Part shown: one piece after another, positions 18,741 through 27,596 of the stretch | How positions within the stretch are numbered: position 1 is the stretch's first letter | Layout: the number at the start of each line of letters is the position of its first letter | Assembly (NCBI RefSeq): GCF_000687915.1 | Contig: NZ_JHZY01000004.1 | Location: 317,501 to 381,500, forward strand | DNA: 64,000 nt | Direction: 5' to 3' | Source of the DNA: Leeuwenhoekiella sp. MAR_2009_132 | GTDB taxonomy: Bacteria > Bacteroidota > Bacteroidia > Flavobacteriales > Flavobacteriaceae | Position numbers and translations under genes: made by a program | The notes under the pieces: model-generated | Databases searched by the model: none | What the model was told of the DNA's origin: nothing | The model's input: the letters and a program-made list of their open reading frames with translations, nothing else

Positions 18741-19964
18741 TTAACGCTCTAATTGTAATGCTGCCATTATGAAAGGTCCTGTACCCTTAGGATCATTATC
18801 CTGCTTACGCTCGTTTACGTAATATTCAAAAGAACCGTCCCGGTAGGGATCGCCACCAAGACCGGCTACCGCACAAACCTGAGTTAGGGTAATCGTACCA
18901 TCTTCATCTCTTACGATAAGTTGGTTTATTAACCCATCAAATGCTTTATTTGCTGCATCCTTAAATTTAGCATCTAAATAGCCTTTATTAGCTCCCTTAG
19001 CAAATGAATATGCAAACATTGCACTACCGGAAGCCTCAAGATAATTACCTTCTTTATCACCTAAATTAGTTACCTGATACCATAAACCGCTCTCATCCTG
19101 AAAAGCAACTATTGCCTCAGCAAGATTATTTAAATAGGAAATTAGTTCTGCTCTCTTAGGATGCTCTTCAGGAAAATAATCAAGTACATCTACTAAAGCC
19201 ATAGCATACCAGCCTAATGATCTCGACCAAAAATGAGGTGAAACTCCGGTTTCAGGATTCGCCCACTTCTGCTCTTTACTTTCATCCCAACCGTGGTAAA
19301 GCAAACCGGTTTCTGCATCTAATGCATTTTTTTGAATTAATTCAAATTGTAGTGCAACATCATCAAGACTCTTACCCTCTTCAAATGTTTTAGTATATTC
19401 TGCATAGAAAGGTGCTCCCATATAAAGGCCATCTAACCACATTTGAGAAGGATAGCGTTTTTTATGCCAGAAACCACCCTGGGATGTTTTAGGATGATCT
19501 GCCAGTTGTTTCATTAAAAGCTGCATTGCTTTTAGGTATTTATCATTTTGAGATTTTGTATAGATAGGAAACAATAATTTTCCTGCATTAATCATATCTA
19601 TGTTGTAATCTTCTAATTTGTATGTTGCAATAGTACCATCTTCAGCAATAAGTGTGTCTGTATATTGCGCTGCATAATCATAATATCTTTCGCGACCAGA
19701 TACTTCATATAAATCTACAAAACCCTTTAAGACTAAACCGTGTACATAATCCCATTTAGCATCATCTCTACCATCTATTTGATAAGCCTGTGGGTTACGC
19801 TTCATAATAGACTCTGCCATTTGTACAGACCATAATTGATCAGCTAAAGTGTCTTTAACTTTTACACTTGATAATTCCTGTGGTTTTGATGAATTATCCT
19901 TGCATGAAGTCATGCCTGCTAATAGCAATACAAATGCAAAGAAATGGATAAAATGAACTTTCAT
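18741..19964 (-). CDS. GH105 unsaturated uronyl hydrolase, lipoprotein
   Basis: A 407-residue (alpha/alpha)6-barrel enzyme of the GH105 (YteR/YesR) family. It removes the 4,5-unsaturated galacturonyl residue from the non-reducing end of pectin lyase products. WLDGLYMGAPFYAEY carries the catalytic Asp, and the closing segment YYVNERKQDNDPKGTGPF is the family hallmark. The signal peptide ends in LAGMTSC, a lipobox. It is the first gene of the operon, about 60 bases from an operator and promoter at 20026-20070. Confidence 0.95.
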   Translation of the reverse strand: MKVHFIHFFAFVLLLAGMTSCKDNSSKPQELSSVKVKDTLADQLWSVQMAESIMKRNPQAYQIDGRDDAKWDYVHGLVLKGFVDLYEVSGRERYYDYAAQYTDTLIAEDGTIATYKLEDYNIDMINAGKLLFPIYTKSQNDKYLKAMQLLMKQLADHPKTSQGGFWHKKRYPSQMWLDGLYMGAPFYAEYTKTFEEGKSLDDVALQFELIQKNALDAETGLLYHGWDESKEQKWANPETGVSPHFWSRSLGWYAMALVDVLDYFPEEHPKRAELISYLNNLAEAIVAFQDESGLWYQVTNLGDKEGNYLEASGSAMFAYSFAKGANKGYLDAKFKDAANKAFDGLINQLIVRDEDGTITLTQVCAVAGLGGDPYRDGSFEYYVNERKQDNDPKGTGPFIMAALQLER

Positions 19965-20025
19965 AGTTTCTAAATAAAAGATTTATAGAACTCACTAAAA
20001 CGATTGAAAGACAAATGCATCTTTA

Positions 20026-20039
20026 TACAATCGATTACA
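20026..20039 (-). promoter_or_regulatory. LacI-type operator of the uronate operon
   Basis: On the minus strand TGTAATCGATTGTA, a near-perfect palindrome with central CG. It directly follows the -7 box at 20040-20047, so a bound repressor would cover the start of transcription. It shares AAnCGATT with the sites at 5624, 5807 and 20502. Confidence 0.72.
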
Positions 20040-20070
20040 CAAACATAACATACATTGTAAAATAAACAAA
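20040..20070 (-). promoter_or_regulatory. Promoter of the uronate operon (GH105 to uxaA)
   Basis: On the minus strand TTTG (20070-20067), a 19-base spacer, then TATGTTTG (20047-20040): a full match to the Bacteroidota vegetative consensus TTTG-N19-TAnnTTTG. The start codon of the GH105 gene is 75 bases further on. Confidence 0.75.
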
Positions 20071-20565
20071 AAATTGCGCGTTAATTCTATAAACTATTTT
20101 AAAATATCTAAAATGATTTCCATTTTCACAGATATATCTCAAAAAAGTTGTGAAGCACTCTAATGCAGAAAATTTAAAATTGGTGAAATTCTACCTTGTC
20201 ATAGTTTAAACTGTATTATGAGTGTAATTTTCGTTTACATTTTTCTGGTTTTCTCCCATCCTCTCTCCTTTACACACCCTTATTCGAGTCCACTTTTATA
20301 ACAAATGCCTTTAAAACCAAAAAATTGAATACTAGGGAGAATAGTGCCTTCAAAAATAAACTCTTTCAAATCGCTGATAATTACGACCAACTACCCTCAT
20401 TATGATTCTTTTTTGTTAAAATAGTTTAAGTAAAACGTTTAACCACTGAGATAGCAGGAAGGTACAGGACGCCAAGCAACTAACAGCCCACTACATTTGA
20501 TTGCAAACGATTTCGCAATTAATTCGAACGTTAAAATTTCATTTCGTATTTAACAGTTTTTAAGA
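20071..20565. other. Long intergenic stretch between the two polysaccharide loci
   Basis: Divergent intergenic DNA with no supported gene. Its right end holds the likely start signals of the fasciclin locus (TACATTTG at 20492-20499 and an operator at 20502-20515). GTAAAACGTTTAAC at 20430-20443 is a second imperfect palindrome with central CG, possibly for another LacI-type protein. The middle part (about 20100-20400) shows nothing I can name. Confidence 0.5.
20492..20515 (+). promoter_or_regulatory. -7 box and LacI-type operator of the fasciclin/SusCD locus
   Basis: TACATTTG (20492-20499) fits TAnnTTTG. Two bases later TGCAAACGATTTCG (20502-20515) matches 13 of the 14 positions that define TGnAAnCGnTTnCA, counting the free ones. 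No TTTG is found 19 bases upstream, so the promoter is only partly supported. The layout repeats the -7-then-operator arrangement at 5624-5668 and 20026-20070. Confidence 0.55.
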
Positions 20566-22797
20566 ATGAATAAAAAATTACATCACTATTTATTACTCCT
20601 TTTTGTGCTGGTTACTTTGGGTAGTTGCAGCAGAGAAGAAGTAGATGAATATTACGCCCGTCCTGATGATTTAGAAGACCCCATATTTCAACAACTTGAA
20701 GCACGGGGTAATTTTTCAAACTTCACGACGCTTATTGATAAGGCAGGTTATAAAGATATTTTAAGTAAGTCTGGCTACTGGACGATGATGGCTCCTAATG
20801 ATGCTGCATTTAGTAAATACTTTGCCGAAAACAATATTTCTAATGTTTCTCAAATAGATTCGGTTACTGCAGCAAAGATTGTACGCTACGCACTTATTTA
20901 TAATGCGTTTAGAACAGAACGTTTAAGTGATTATCAATCGCGTGGCGGCTGGGAAGAAAGCAATTCATTTAGAAGAAGAACGGCTTACTACGATGGTTTT
21001 CAAACTAAAACTGTTAATGGTAAGTCTATGATTGTTGTAGGCTCTAACAGAAATAATTCACCTGGTGGAGATTACTACATTCCCGGCGACAATAATAATA
21101 AATACCTCACTTACTTTTTAGAGGAGTATATGACTAATGCGGGTCTTGGGGCAAGTGACTATAATTATTTCTATCCTAACTCTACCTATACGGGATTTAA
21201 CGTACTTCAAGCCGAAGCCGTAGAAACCGATATCGTTGCAGAAAATGGAATAATACACGAAGTAAGTGAAGTTTCAATACCGCTAATCAACCTGGATCAA
21301 AAGCTTGAAGAAAGTAGTAATTACAGCCTTTTTAGAAGTATGCTCGAGAATAATCTGGTCAATTATATTTTTGATCAGGATGCTACTACAACGTATCAAA
21401 ATTTCACACGTAAATCTGACAATGTTTTTGTAAAGGTTTATGATGCAGCTCTTTCGTTTTCACCTAATAATGAAAACTATATTAAAGAGTCTGATAATGA
21501 TGGTCAAAGTGAAGCCTACACCTTAATAGTGCCCGAAAATGCAGTTCTACAAGAGTTTATTGATGAAATCTTACTTAAGAATTATACTGCTTTAAATAAA
21601 TTACCAAAATATGTCTTTGAAGATTTCTTTAATGCGCATATGGTTCAAAGTGCCGTATGGCCTTCGTTAGCTTCGGGCTATAATAATGAACTGGGAGAAG
21701 ATCTGCGTATAGATTTTAACTCTAATGTTATTGAAGCTCAGGTTTTGAGCAATGGTTTTTTCTACGGAACCAATAAAGTGCAGGAATCAAATCTTTTTTA
21801 TAGTGTATATACTTCTGCATATTTAGATCCTAAGTTTACGCTGGCAACCAGACTATTTAATGATGGTTCGGGTTTTCGCGAGATTATAAGTAACCTATCT
21901 GCGAGGTATACCCTATTCTTACCATCTGATACGGTATTAGCAGATCTTGGTTTTGGGTATGACATTCCCACATCCTCCTATACTTATACTTCTCCTGAAG
22001 GTAATGTCTTGCCGGCAAACATCGCACGATCACGTTTAATACGTGTTCTATTTAATGGAATCATACCTACTCCAAATAACGAATTAAATGATTTATCTGG
22101 TTCAGGAATCATCCGTTCTGGAGACTTTGACCTTCCTGGTGAATATATCAAATGGGAAAATGGTCAGGTTTATGCGGCAGGAAATGAGGTCTTAGACAAC
22201 CGGGTTAATATTTTAGGTTTTGAAGATCAACGCAACGGCCGTACCTATTACATAGATAAACTTCTAGAGTTTAGTGAAGAACCACAAGGTCTTGATTTAA
22301 AAAGACTCGCTGAAGTACCTGATTCTGAATATGCTAATTTTTATAGTTTCTTAGAGAATGCATCACTTTATGACAAAAATGCGGGAGTTATAGATGGTAT
22401 AGAGTTAGGTACTTCTTACACATTTGTAATCCCTAACAATGACGCTATCATTCAAGCTGTTAGAGATGGCGTACTTCCGGGAGATACCACGACAGGTATT
22501 CCTAATTATAACCCCAGCTCTCAGGGTGAGAAAGATAAAGTTGCAGACTTTATAAAATACCATATTCTAGCTACACGTACTGCGTCTGATGACGGACTCA
22601 TAAACGGTCTTACTGAAACCTTACTAAAAGACGAACTGGGCGAAAAAACCTATATCAATATTAGCAGCGCTCAAGATGATTTATTCTTTACAGATGCTGC
22701 AAATCGCGTTGCAAATTACATACCTGCCTTTAGTAACAATCTGGCAGACCGATCATTAATTCACCTAGTTGACAACTATCTTTTATATACAGAATAA
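20566..22797 (+). CDS. Multi-domain fasciclin lipoprotein
   Basis: A 743-residue surface-type lipoprotein (lipobox VTLGSC, Cys21). It contains several fasciclin (FAS1)-like modules: residues about 45-250 (FTTLIDKAGYKDILSKSGYWTMMAPNDAAF, ending NGIIHEVSEV), a degenerate second one (about 255-420), a third with YTLFLPSDTVL (about 430-570) and a fourth with YTFVIPNNDAI ending LIHLVDNYLLY. FAS1 domains usually mediate adhesion or carbohydrate contact. It is the first gene of the locus and ends 1 base before the SusC gene, so a role as a surface glycan-binding partner of that transporter is plausible (inference). Confidence 0.88.
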   Translation: MNKKLHHYLLLLFVLVTLGSCSREEVDEYYARPDDLEDPIFQQLEARGNFSNFTTLIDKAGYKDILSKSGYWTMMAPNDAAFSKYFAENNISNVSQIDSVTAAKIVRYALIYNAFRTERLSDYQSRGGWEESNSFRRRTAYYDGFQTKTVNGKSMIVVGSNRNNSPGGDYYIPGDNNNKYLTYFLEEYMTNAGLGASDYNYFYPNSTYTGFNVLQAEAVETDIVAENGIIHEVSEVSIPLINLDQKLEESSNYSLFRSMLENNLVNYIFDQDATTTYQNFTRKSDNVFVKVYDAALSFSPNNENYIKESDNDGQSEAYTLIVPENAVLQEFIDEILLKNYTALNKLPKYVFEDFFNAHMVQSAVWPSLASGYNNELGEDLRIDFNSNVIEAQVLSNGFFYGTNKVQESNLFYSVYTSAYLDPKFTLATRLFNDGSGFREIISNLSARYTLFLPSDTVLADLGFGYDIPTSSYTYTSPEGNVLPANIARSRLIRVLFNGIIPTPNNELNDLSGSGIIRSGDFDLPGEYIKWENGQVYAAGNEVLDNRVNILGFEDQRNGRTYYIDKLLEFSEEPQGLDLKRLAEVPDSEYANFYSFLENASLYDKNAGVIDGIELGTSYTFVIPNNDAIIQAVRDGVLPGDTTTGIPNYNPSSQGEKDKVADFIKYHILATRTASDDGLINGLTETLLKDELGEKTYINISSAQDDLFFTDAANRVANYIPAFSNNLADRSLIHLVDNYLLYTE

Positions 22798-22798
22798 G

Positions 22799-25700
22799 AT
22801 GAGACAAAAAACTACCTATTTTTTATATTGTTTCACACTTCTAATGCTGGTTTTTTCAAACACTGCTTTGAATGCTCAAAACAGTGATTTAGTAGTACGT
22901 GGAACGATAACCGATATCAGTAACGGCCAGCCAATTCCCGGAGCAACCATTGCAGAACAGGATGCAGACAATCGTACCGTAACCGGTGTTATTTCTGATT
23001 TTGATGGAAATTTTGCAATGCGGGTTAAAAGCCCTTCTAACAAATTAGTGATCTCAACGCTGGGATATACTTCGCAAACGATACCGCTTACCGGAAAAAG
23101 CAGTTATGCTGTAAAACTTACCGCATCTGTTGATGAGTTAGAAACGGTAATGATTACGGTAGATAAAAAAGTTGAAAGCGGTTTGCTAAATATCGCAGAA
23201 CGTAATCAAACTACCAGTAATGTAACAGTTAACGCCAGCGAGGTAGAAAATACACAGGCCGCTTCGATTGATGAAGCCTTACAGGGCCGTGTTCCCGGGG
23301 TTGATATTGTTGCAAACTCTGGTGATCCCGGTGCCGGTATGCAAATTAGAATACGAGGTACCTCATCAATATCTGGGTCATCAGACCCGTTGATCGTGGT
23401 AGACGGTATGCCGTATGAAACTTCAATCCCACAGGATTTTAATTTTGGGACAGCAGATCAACAGGGTTATGCGGCACTTTTAAATATAGCGCCTTCAGAT
23501 ATTGAGAGTATTACCATTTTAAAAGATGCTGCCGCAACCGCAATGTGGGGTTCACGTGCCTCAGGTGGTGTTTTAGTAATCAATACAAAAAGGGGTTCTG
23601 TAGGATCTCCTAAAATAGGATACAATTTTACAGGAACCTATTCTCAATTACCCAACACAATCCCTATGCTCAATGGTGACCAATATTCACAATTAATCCC
23701 AGAAGAGTTTATGAACCGGGATGGTATTCCTTTAAATACGCTTACCGTTAAAGAATTTCAGTATGACCCCCAGGAGGTTTATTTCTTTAAAAACTACGGA
23801 AATAACACAGATTGGGTAAAAGCGATTACCCAAACCGGTCTTACCGGGGAGCATACCTTATCGCTTCAAGGCGGGGGTGAGAAAGCGCGTTATTATACAT
23901 CGGTAGGATATTACAATTCTAAAGGAGTTACAAAAGGAACCGGTTTTGAACGTATAAACGGTAGATTAAATTTAGATTATATCGTTTCAGACCGTATTCG
24001 GTTTAGAACAGATATCTCCTATACCCATACGGATACAGATCGTAATTATGTAAATACCTTTGGCACTTCAGATCGTGATAGGTTAAGAAGTGTAGCATAC
24101 ACTAAGATGCCTAACATGAGCATTTATGAGTATGACGATGTGGGTGATCTAACCCCTAACTACTTTTCACCGGCAATAAATATACAAGGTTCATACCCGA
24201 GTACCTACAACCCGGTAGCACTCGCAGAATATGCCAGTAATAAACAAACCGGTGATCGTATTGTACCACATTTTAACTTACAGGTAGATCTAATACCTAA
24301 GCGTTTAGTATCTACATTTGACCTTCAGTTTGACTTTAACAGCACAAAAGCAAAAGCTTTTTTACCTCAAAACGCAACCGGCAGACCTATCACAGAAACG
24401 GTTGTTAATCAGGCTTCAGATGCAGATATAGATGCGTCTACAGTTACGACAAAAACAAACCTGATCTATACACCAGATTTAGGCACAAAACAAAGTTTAC
24501 AGGCACTTTTTAGCCTTCAAACAAATGATTACAGATATGAGTCACATCAGGCTTTAACAGCTAATACGGCTTCTTCTCTTTTAACTGATCCTTCAGTCCC
24601 ATCAAGAACGCAAAATTCTAATTTACGCTTATACACTAATAACAGCCAATCACGCAGTGTTGCTGCATTAGTAAGTGCACAATACAGCCTGCTCGATCGG
24701 TATATACTTAATGTAGGTATACGCGGAGATGGTAATTCAAAGTTTAGTGCAGACAACCGGTACTCCCTGTTTCCTTCAATATCTACGAGATGGAGAGTTT
24801 CTGGAGAGCCTTTTATGGAGAGCTTTGATTTCTTAGACGATTTAAGTTTACGTGCCAGTTATGGTCAATCTGGAGGAACACCCAGATATGATTACCGTTA
24901 TTTTAATATCTACGGAAACTTTGATACTGAATATCTAGGCTTAAATGGTGTCTATCCTCAAAATATTCAATTAGATAATTTACGTTCTGAAACCCTTACC
25001 GGTAAAAACTTAGGGCTTAATCTTCAATTATTTAATAAGAAAGTAATTCTTGATGTAGATGTATATCAAAACCGAACTACTAATTTACTATTTGAAAATT
25101 TAGCAATATCGTCTGTTTCCGGTTACGGCAGTGTGTCTGACCAAAACGTAGGAACAATAGATAATCAAGGTTGGGAAGTAGGTTTATATACCACTCCTTA
25201 CAAATCTGATAAATGGCAGATAGATTTTAACTTCAATATTTCTCAAAACCAAAACATTATACGAGAGATTTCAGAATTTTTCCCAAGTGAGAGTGGCAAT
25301 ATAGATCGTAACGGCGAGTTTAAACGCTTCTTACAAATTGATAATCCATTTGGTTCTTTCTACGGGTATCGTTTTAAAGGGGTCTATACAGATTTAGAAG
25401 CCACTAAAGCAAGAGATGCAAATAACAATGTAATTATAGGTCCTAATGGTCAGGAAGTGTTTATGCGATTTAATTTCCCTAATACTGATTATGTATTTCA
25501 ACCGGGAGATGCTATTTATGAAGACATCAATAAAGATGGTAACATAGACAGTCGTGATGTCGTATATCTGGGAAATAGCAATCCAAAATTTACAGGAGGT
25601 TTTGGTCCTACAATCACCTTTAATGATCAGTTTAAACTTTTAATGTTTTTTACCTACAGATTAAATTATGATATCATTAATGGTACCGATATGCGCACCA

Positions 25701-26083
25701 CAAATCTATATTCATTTGATAATCAAAGTACCGCAGTATTATCAAGATGGCGCAACCCGGGAGATGTGACTAATATTCCCAGAGCTATTTATCGCGGTGG
25801 ATATAACTGGTTAGGTTCTGACCGCTATGTAGAAGATGCCTCATTTTTACGATTTAGATCTGCCACGTTTAGCTACAGTTTCAGCAAACCATTTTTAAGA
25901 AAGATGAAAGTTGATGATTTACGTGTATTTCTAACTGCAGACAATTTACTCACATTTACAAATTATCGAGGTCAGGATCCTGAGGTTTCAAGACGTGGTG
26001 GTGATCCCTTTGAAATAGCTATAGATTACTCACGTACACCTCCTACACGCAGATTCACCATAGGTATTCAAACACGATTTTAA
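22799..26083 (+). CDS. SusC/RagA-family TonB-dependent transporter
   Basis: A 1094-residue transporter starting at the ATG at 22799, 1 base after the preceding stop. Reading from further upstream would overlap the fasciclin gene and spoil the signal peptide. Signal peptide ends near ALNAQ. CarboxypepD_reg domain about residues 32-110 (GTITDISNGQPIPGATI), plug about 130-265 (LIVVDGMPYE, AATAMWGSRASGGVLVINTKRG), barrel to the terminal IGIQTRF. SLSEVVVVGYG is replaced by DELETVMITVDKK. It is followed after 10 bases by its SusD partner. Confidence 0.96.
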   Translation: MRQKTTYFLYCFTLLMLVFSNTALNAQNSDLVVRGTITDISNGQPIPGATIAEQDADNRTVTGVISDFDGNFAMRVKSPSNKLVISTLGYTSQTIPLTGKSSYAVKLTASVDELETVMITVDKKVESGLLNIAERNQTTSNVTVNASEVENTQAASIDEALQGRVPGVDIVANSGDPGAGMQIRIRGTSSISGSSDPLIVVDGMPYETSIPQDFNFGTADQQGYAALLNIAPSDIESITILKDAAATAMWGSRASGGVLVINTKRGSVGSPKIGYNFTGTYSQLPNTIPMLNGDQYSQLIPEEFMNRDGIPLNTLTVKEFQYDPQEVYFFKNYGNNTDWVKAITQTGLTGEHTLSLQGGGEKARYYTSVGYYNSKGVTKGTGFERINGRLNLDYIVSDRIRFRTDISYTHTDTDRNYVNTFGTSDRDRLRSVAYTKMPNMSIYEYDDVGDLTPNYFSPAINIQGSYPSTYNPVALAEYASNKQTGDRIVPHFNLQVDLIPKRLVSTFDLQFDFNSTKAKAFLPQNATGRPITETVVNQASDADIDASTVTTKTNLIYTPDLGTKQSLQALFSLQTNDYRYESHQALTANTASSLLTDPSVPSRTQNSNLRLYTNNSQSRSVAALVSAQYSLLDRYILNVGIRGDGNSKFSADNRYSLFPSISTRWRVSGEPFMESFDFLDDLSLRASYGQSGGTPRYDYRYFNIYGNFDTEYLGLNGVYPQNIQLDNLRSETLTGKNLGLNLQLFNKKVILDVDVYQNRTTNLLFENLAISSVSGYGSVSDQNVGTIDNQGWEVGLYTTPYKSDKWQIDFNFNISQNQNIIREISEFFPSESGNIDRNGEFKRFLQIDNPFGSFYGYRFKGVYTDLEATKARDANNNVIIGPNGQEVFMRFNFPNTDYVFQPGDAIYEDINKDGNIDSRDVVYLGNSNPKFTGGFGPTITFNDQFKLLMFFTYRLNYDIINGTDMRTTNLYSFDNQSTAVLSRWRNPGDVTNIPRAIYRGGYNWLGSDRYVEDASFLRFRSATFSYSFSKPFLRKMKVDDLRVFLTADNLLTFTNYRGQDPEVSRRGGDPFEIAIDYSRTPPTRRFTIGIQTRF

Positions 26084-26093
26084 ATATTAAGCT

Positions 26094-27587
26094 ATGCGCA
26101 CTAAAATATTATACACATTAATACTTATCCTGGCTGTAATGACACAGTCATGTGATAGCTACCTTGACCTAAAACCAGAAGATGGTACGGTACGCGATGA
26201 ATTCTGGAAAACAAAAGAAGATATACAGGCTGGTGTTATAGGTGTCTACTCTTCATTACTTAACCCACCTCCTTCTGAAAACGATTTGACTATTGCAGAA
26301 TACATATTTATGTATGGCGAGTTACGTGGAGGTATGGTTAGTCCCGGTGCTCAGGCTTCAGAAGATCAACGCGATGTATTAACTACAAATATTTTACCCT
26401 CTAATACCACTTCAAACTGGTCTTCATTTTACAGGGTTATTAATTATTGTAATACGGTTATTGAGTTGGCTCCTGGCGTTTTAGCTCAAGATCCCACTCT
26501 AACACAAGAGCAACTCAATAATTATTTATCTGAAGTTTTAGCGATACGCGCTTATTTATACTTTACGCTCGCACGTACCTTTAAAGATGTACCGGTAAAG
26601 TTAACAGCAACCTTATCTGATAAAGAAAATTTTCAAATACCTACAACACCACAAGCCGAGGTTTTTGCGCAGGTACTTTTAGATCTCAATGAGGCAGAAC
26701 GGTTAGGAGTTGAAGATTATGGTGCTCGCGATCAAAACAAAGGTAGAATTACTAAATACGCTATAAATGCGATGCAGGCTGATGTTTACCTATGGATGGA
26801 AAATTATGAAGAAGCCTTAAAAGCAACCAATAAAATCATAAACACCGGCGACTTTGCGCTTATCGATGCCAACTCACAATGGTTGAATATCGTCTACGCC
26901 CAAGGAAATTCTTCAGAAAGTATATTTGAGTTTCAATACACCACTCAAAACCTAAATCCATTTTATAGTATATTCTTTCAGCGCCCACAGTACCTCGCAG
27001 CCACTCCTGTTTTAGAGCAAGTATTTGGTGTAGATTTTAATAATCCTGAAAATAAAGATATACGCGGGGAACGTGGTTCGCTTGTACCGGGTACTAATGA
27101 AATTTATAAATATACCGGTCTCAATACAACTGTTAGAAAATCATTACAAGAGTCAGACACTCACTGGTTTGTTTACAGATATGCAGATGCATTACTCATG
27201 AAAGCTGAAGCTCTTAATGAGTTAAATCGTGGTGAAGAAGCGCTGGCTATTGTAAGTGAGTTGCGCGAAAAAAGAGATGCTATACGCCAAACTCAAGAAC
27301 AGATTAGTGTAGACAATCAAGACGCAATTAGACTTTATATACTTGCAGAACGCGCTCGTGAATTTGCTTTTGAAGGCAAACGCTGGTTTGATATTCTGCG
27401 CAATGCGCGCAAAGAAAATTATGCATATCTCGATATATTATTGAGCGTAGCACTACAAAGTGCTCCTGCAAATCAACAGCAAAGTATTACTACAAAACTG
27501 CAAGACCCTAACAGCCATTATTTACCTATTAGTGAAAATGAGCTGATTACTAATAAAGCTTTAATACAGAACCCATTTTATAAATAA
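26094..27587 (+). CDS. SusD/RagB-family lipoprotein
   Basis: A 497-residue lipoprotein (lipobox MTQSC, then DSYLDLKPEDGTV, the usual SusD start). The helical SusD signature VLAIRAYLYFTLARTFKDVPV and the C-terminal RAREFAFEGKRWFDILRNAR segment are clear. It forms the lid of the SusC encoded just upstream. A fasciclin lipoprotein gene follows after 9 bases. Confidence 0.96.
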   Translation: MRTKILYTLILILAVMTQSCDSYLDLKPEDGTVRDEFWKTKEDIQAGVIGVYSSLLNPPPSENDLTIAEYIFMYGELRGGMVSPGAQASEDQRDVLTTNILPSNTTSNWSSFYRVINYCNTVIELAPGVLAQDPTLTQEQLNNYLSEVLAIRAYLYFTLARTFKDVPVKLTATLSDKENFQIPTTPQAEVFAQVLLDLNEAERLGVEDYGARDQNKGRITKYAINAMQADVYLWMENYEEALKATNKIINTGDFALIDANSQWLNIVYAQGNSSESIFEFQYTTQNLNPFYSIFFQRPQYLAATPVLEQVFGVDFNNPENKDIRGERGSLVPGTNEIYKYTGLNTTVRKSLQESDTHWFVYRYADALLMKAEALNELNRGEEALAIVSELREKRDAIRQTQEQISVDNQDAIRLYILAERAREFAFEGKRWFDILRNARKENYAYLDILLSVALQSAPANQQQSITTKLQDPNSHYLPISENELITNKALIQNPFYK

Positions 27588-27596
27588 TCTTAAGTC

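Noticed and set aside
22769..22798. Longer start for the SusC gene at 22769
   Set aside because: It overlaps the fasciclin gene, and the added residues precede a complete signal peptide that starts at 22799.
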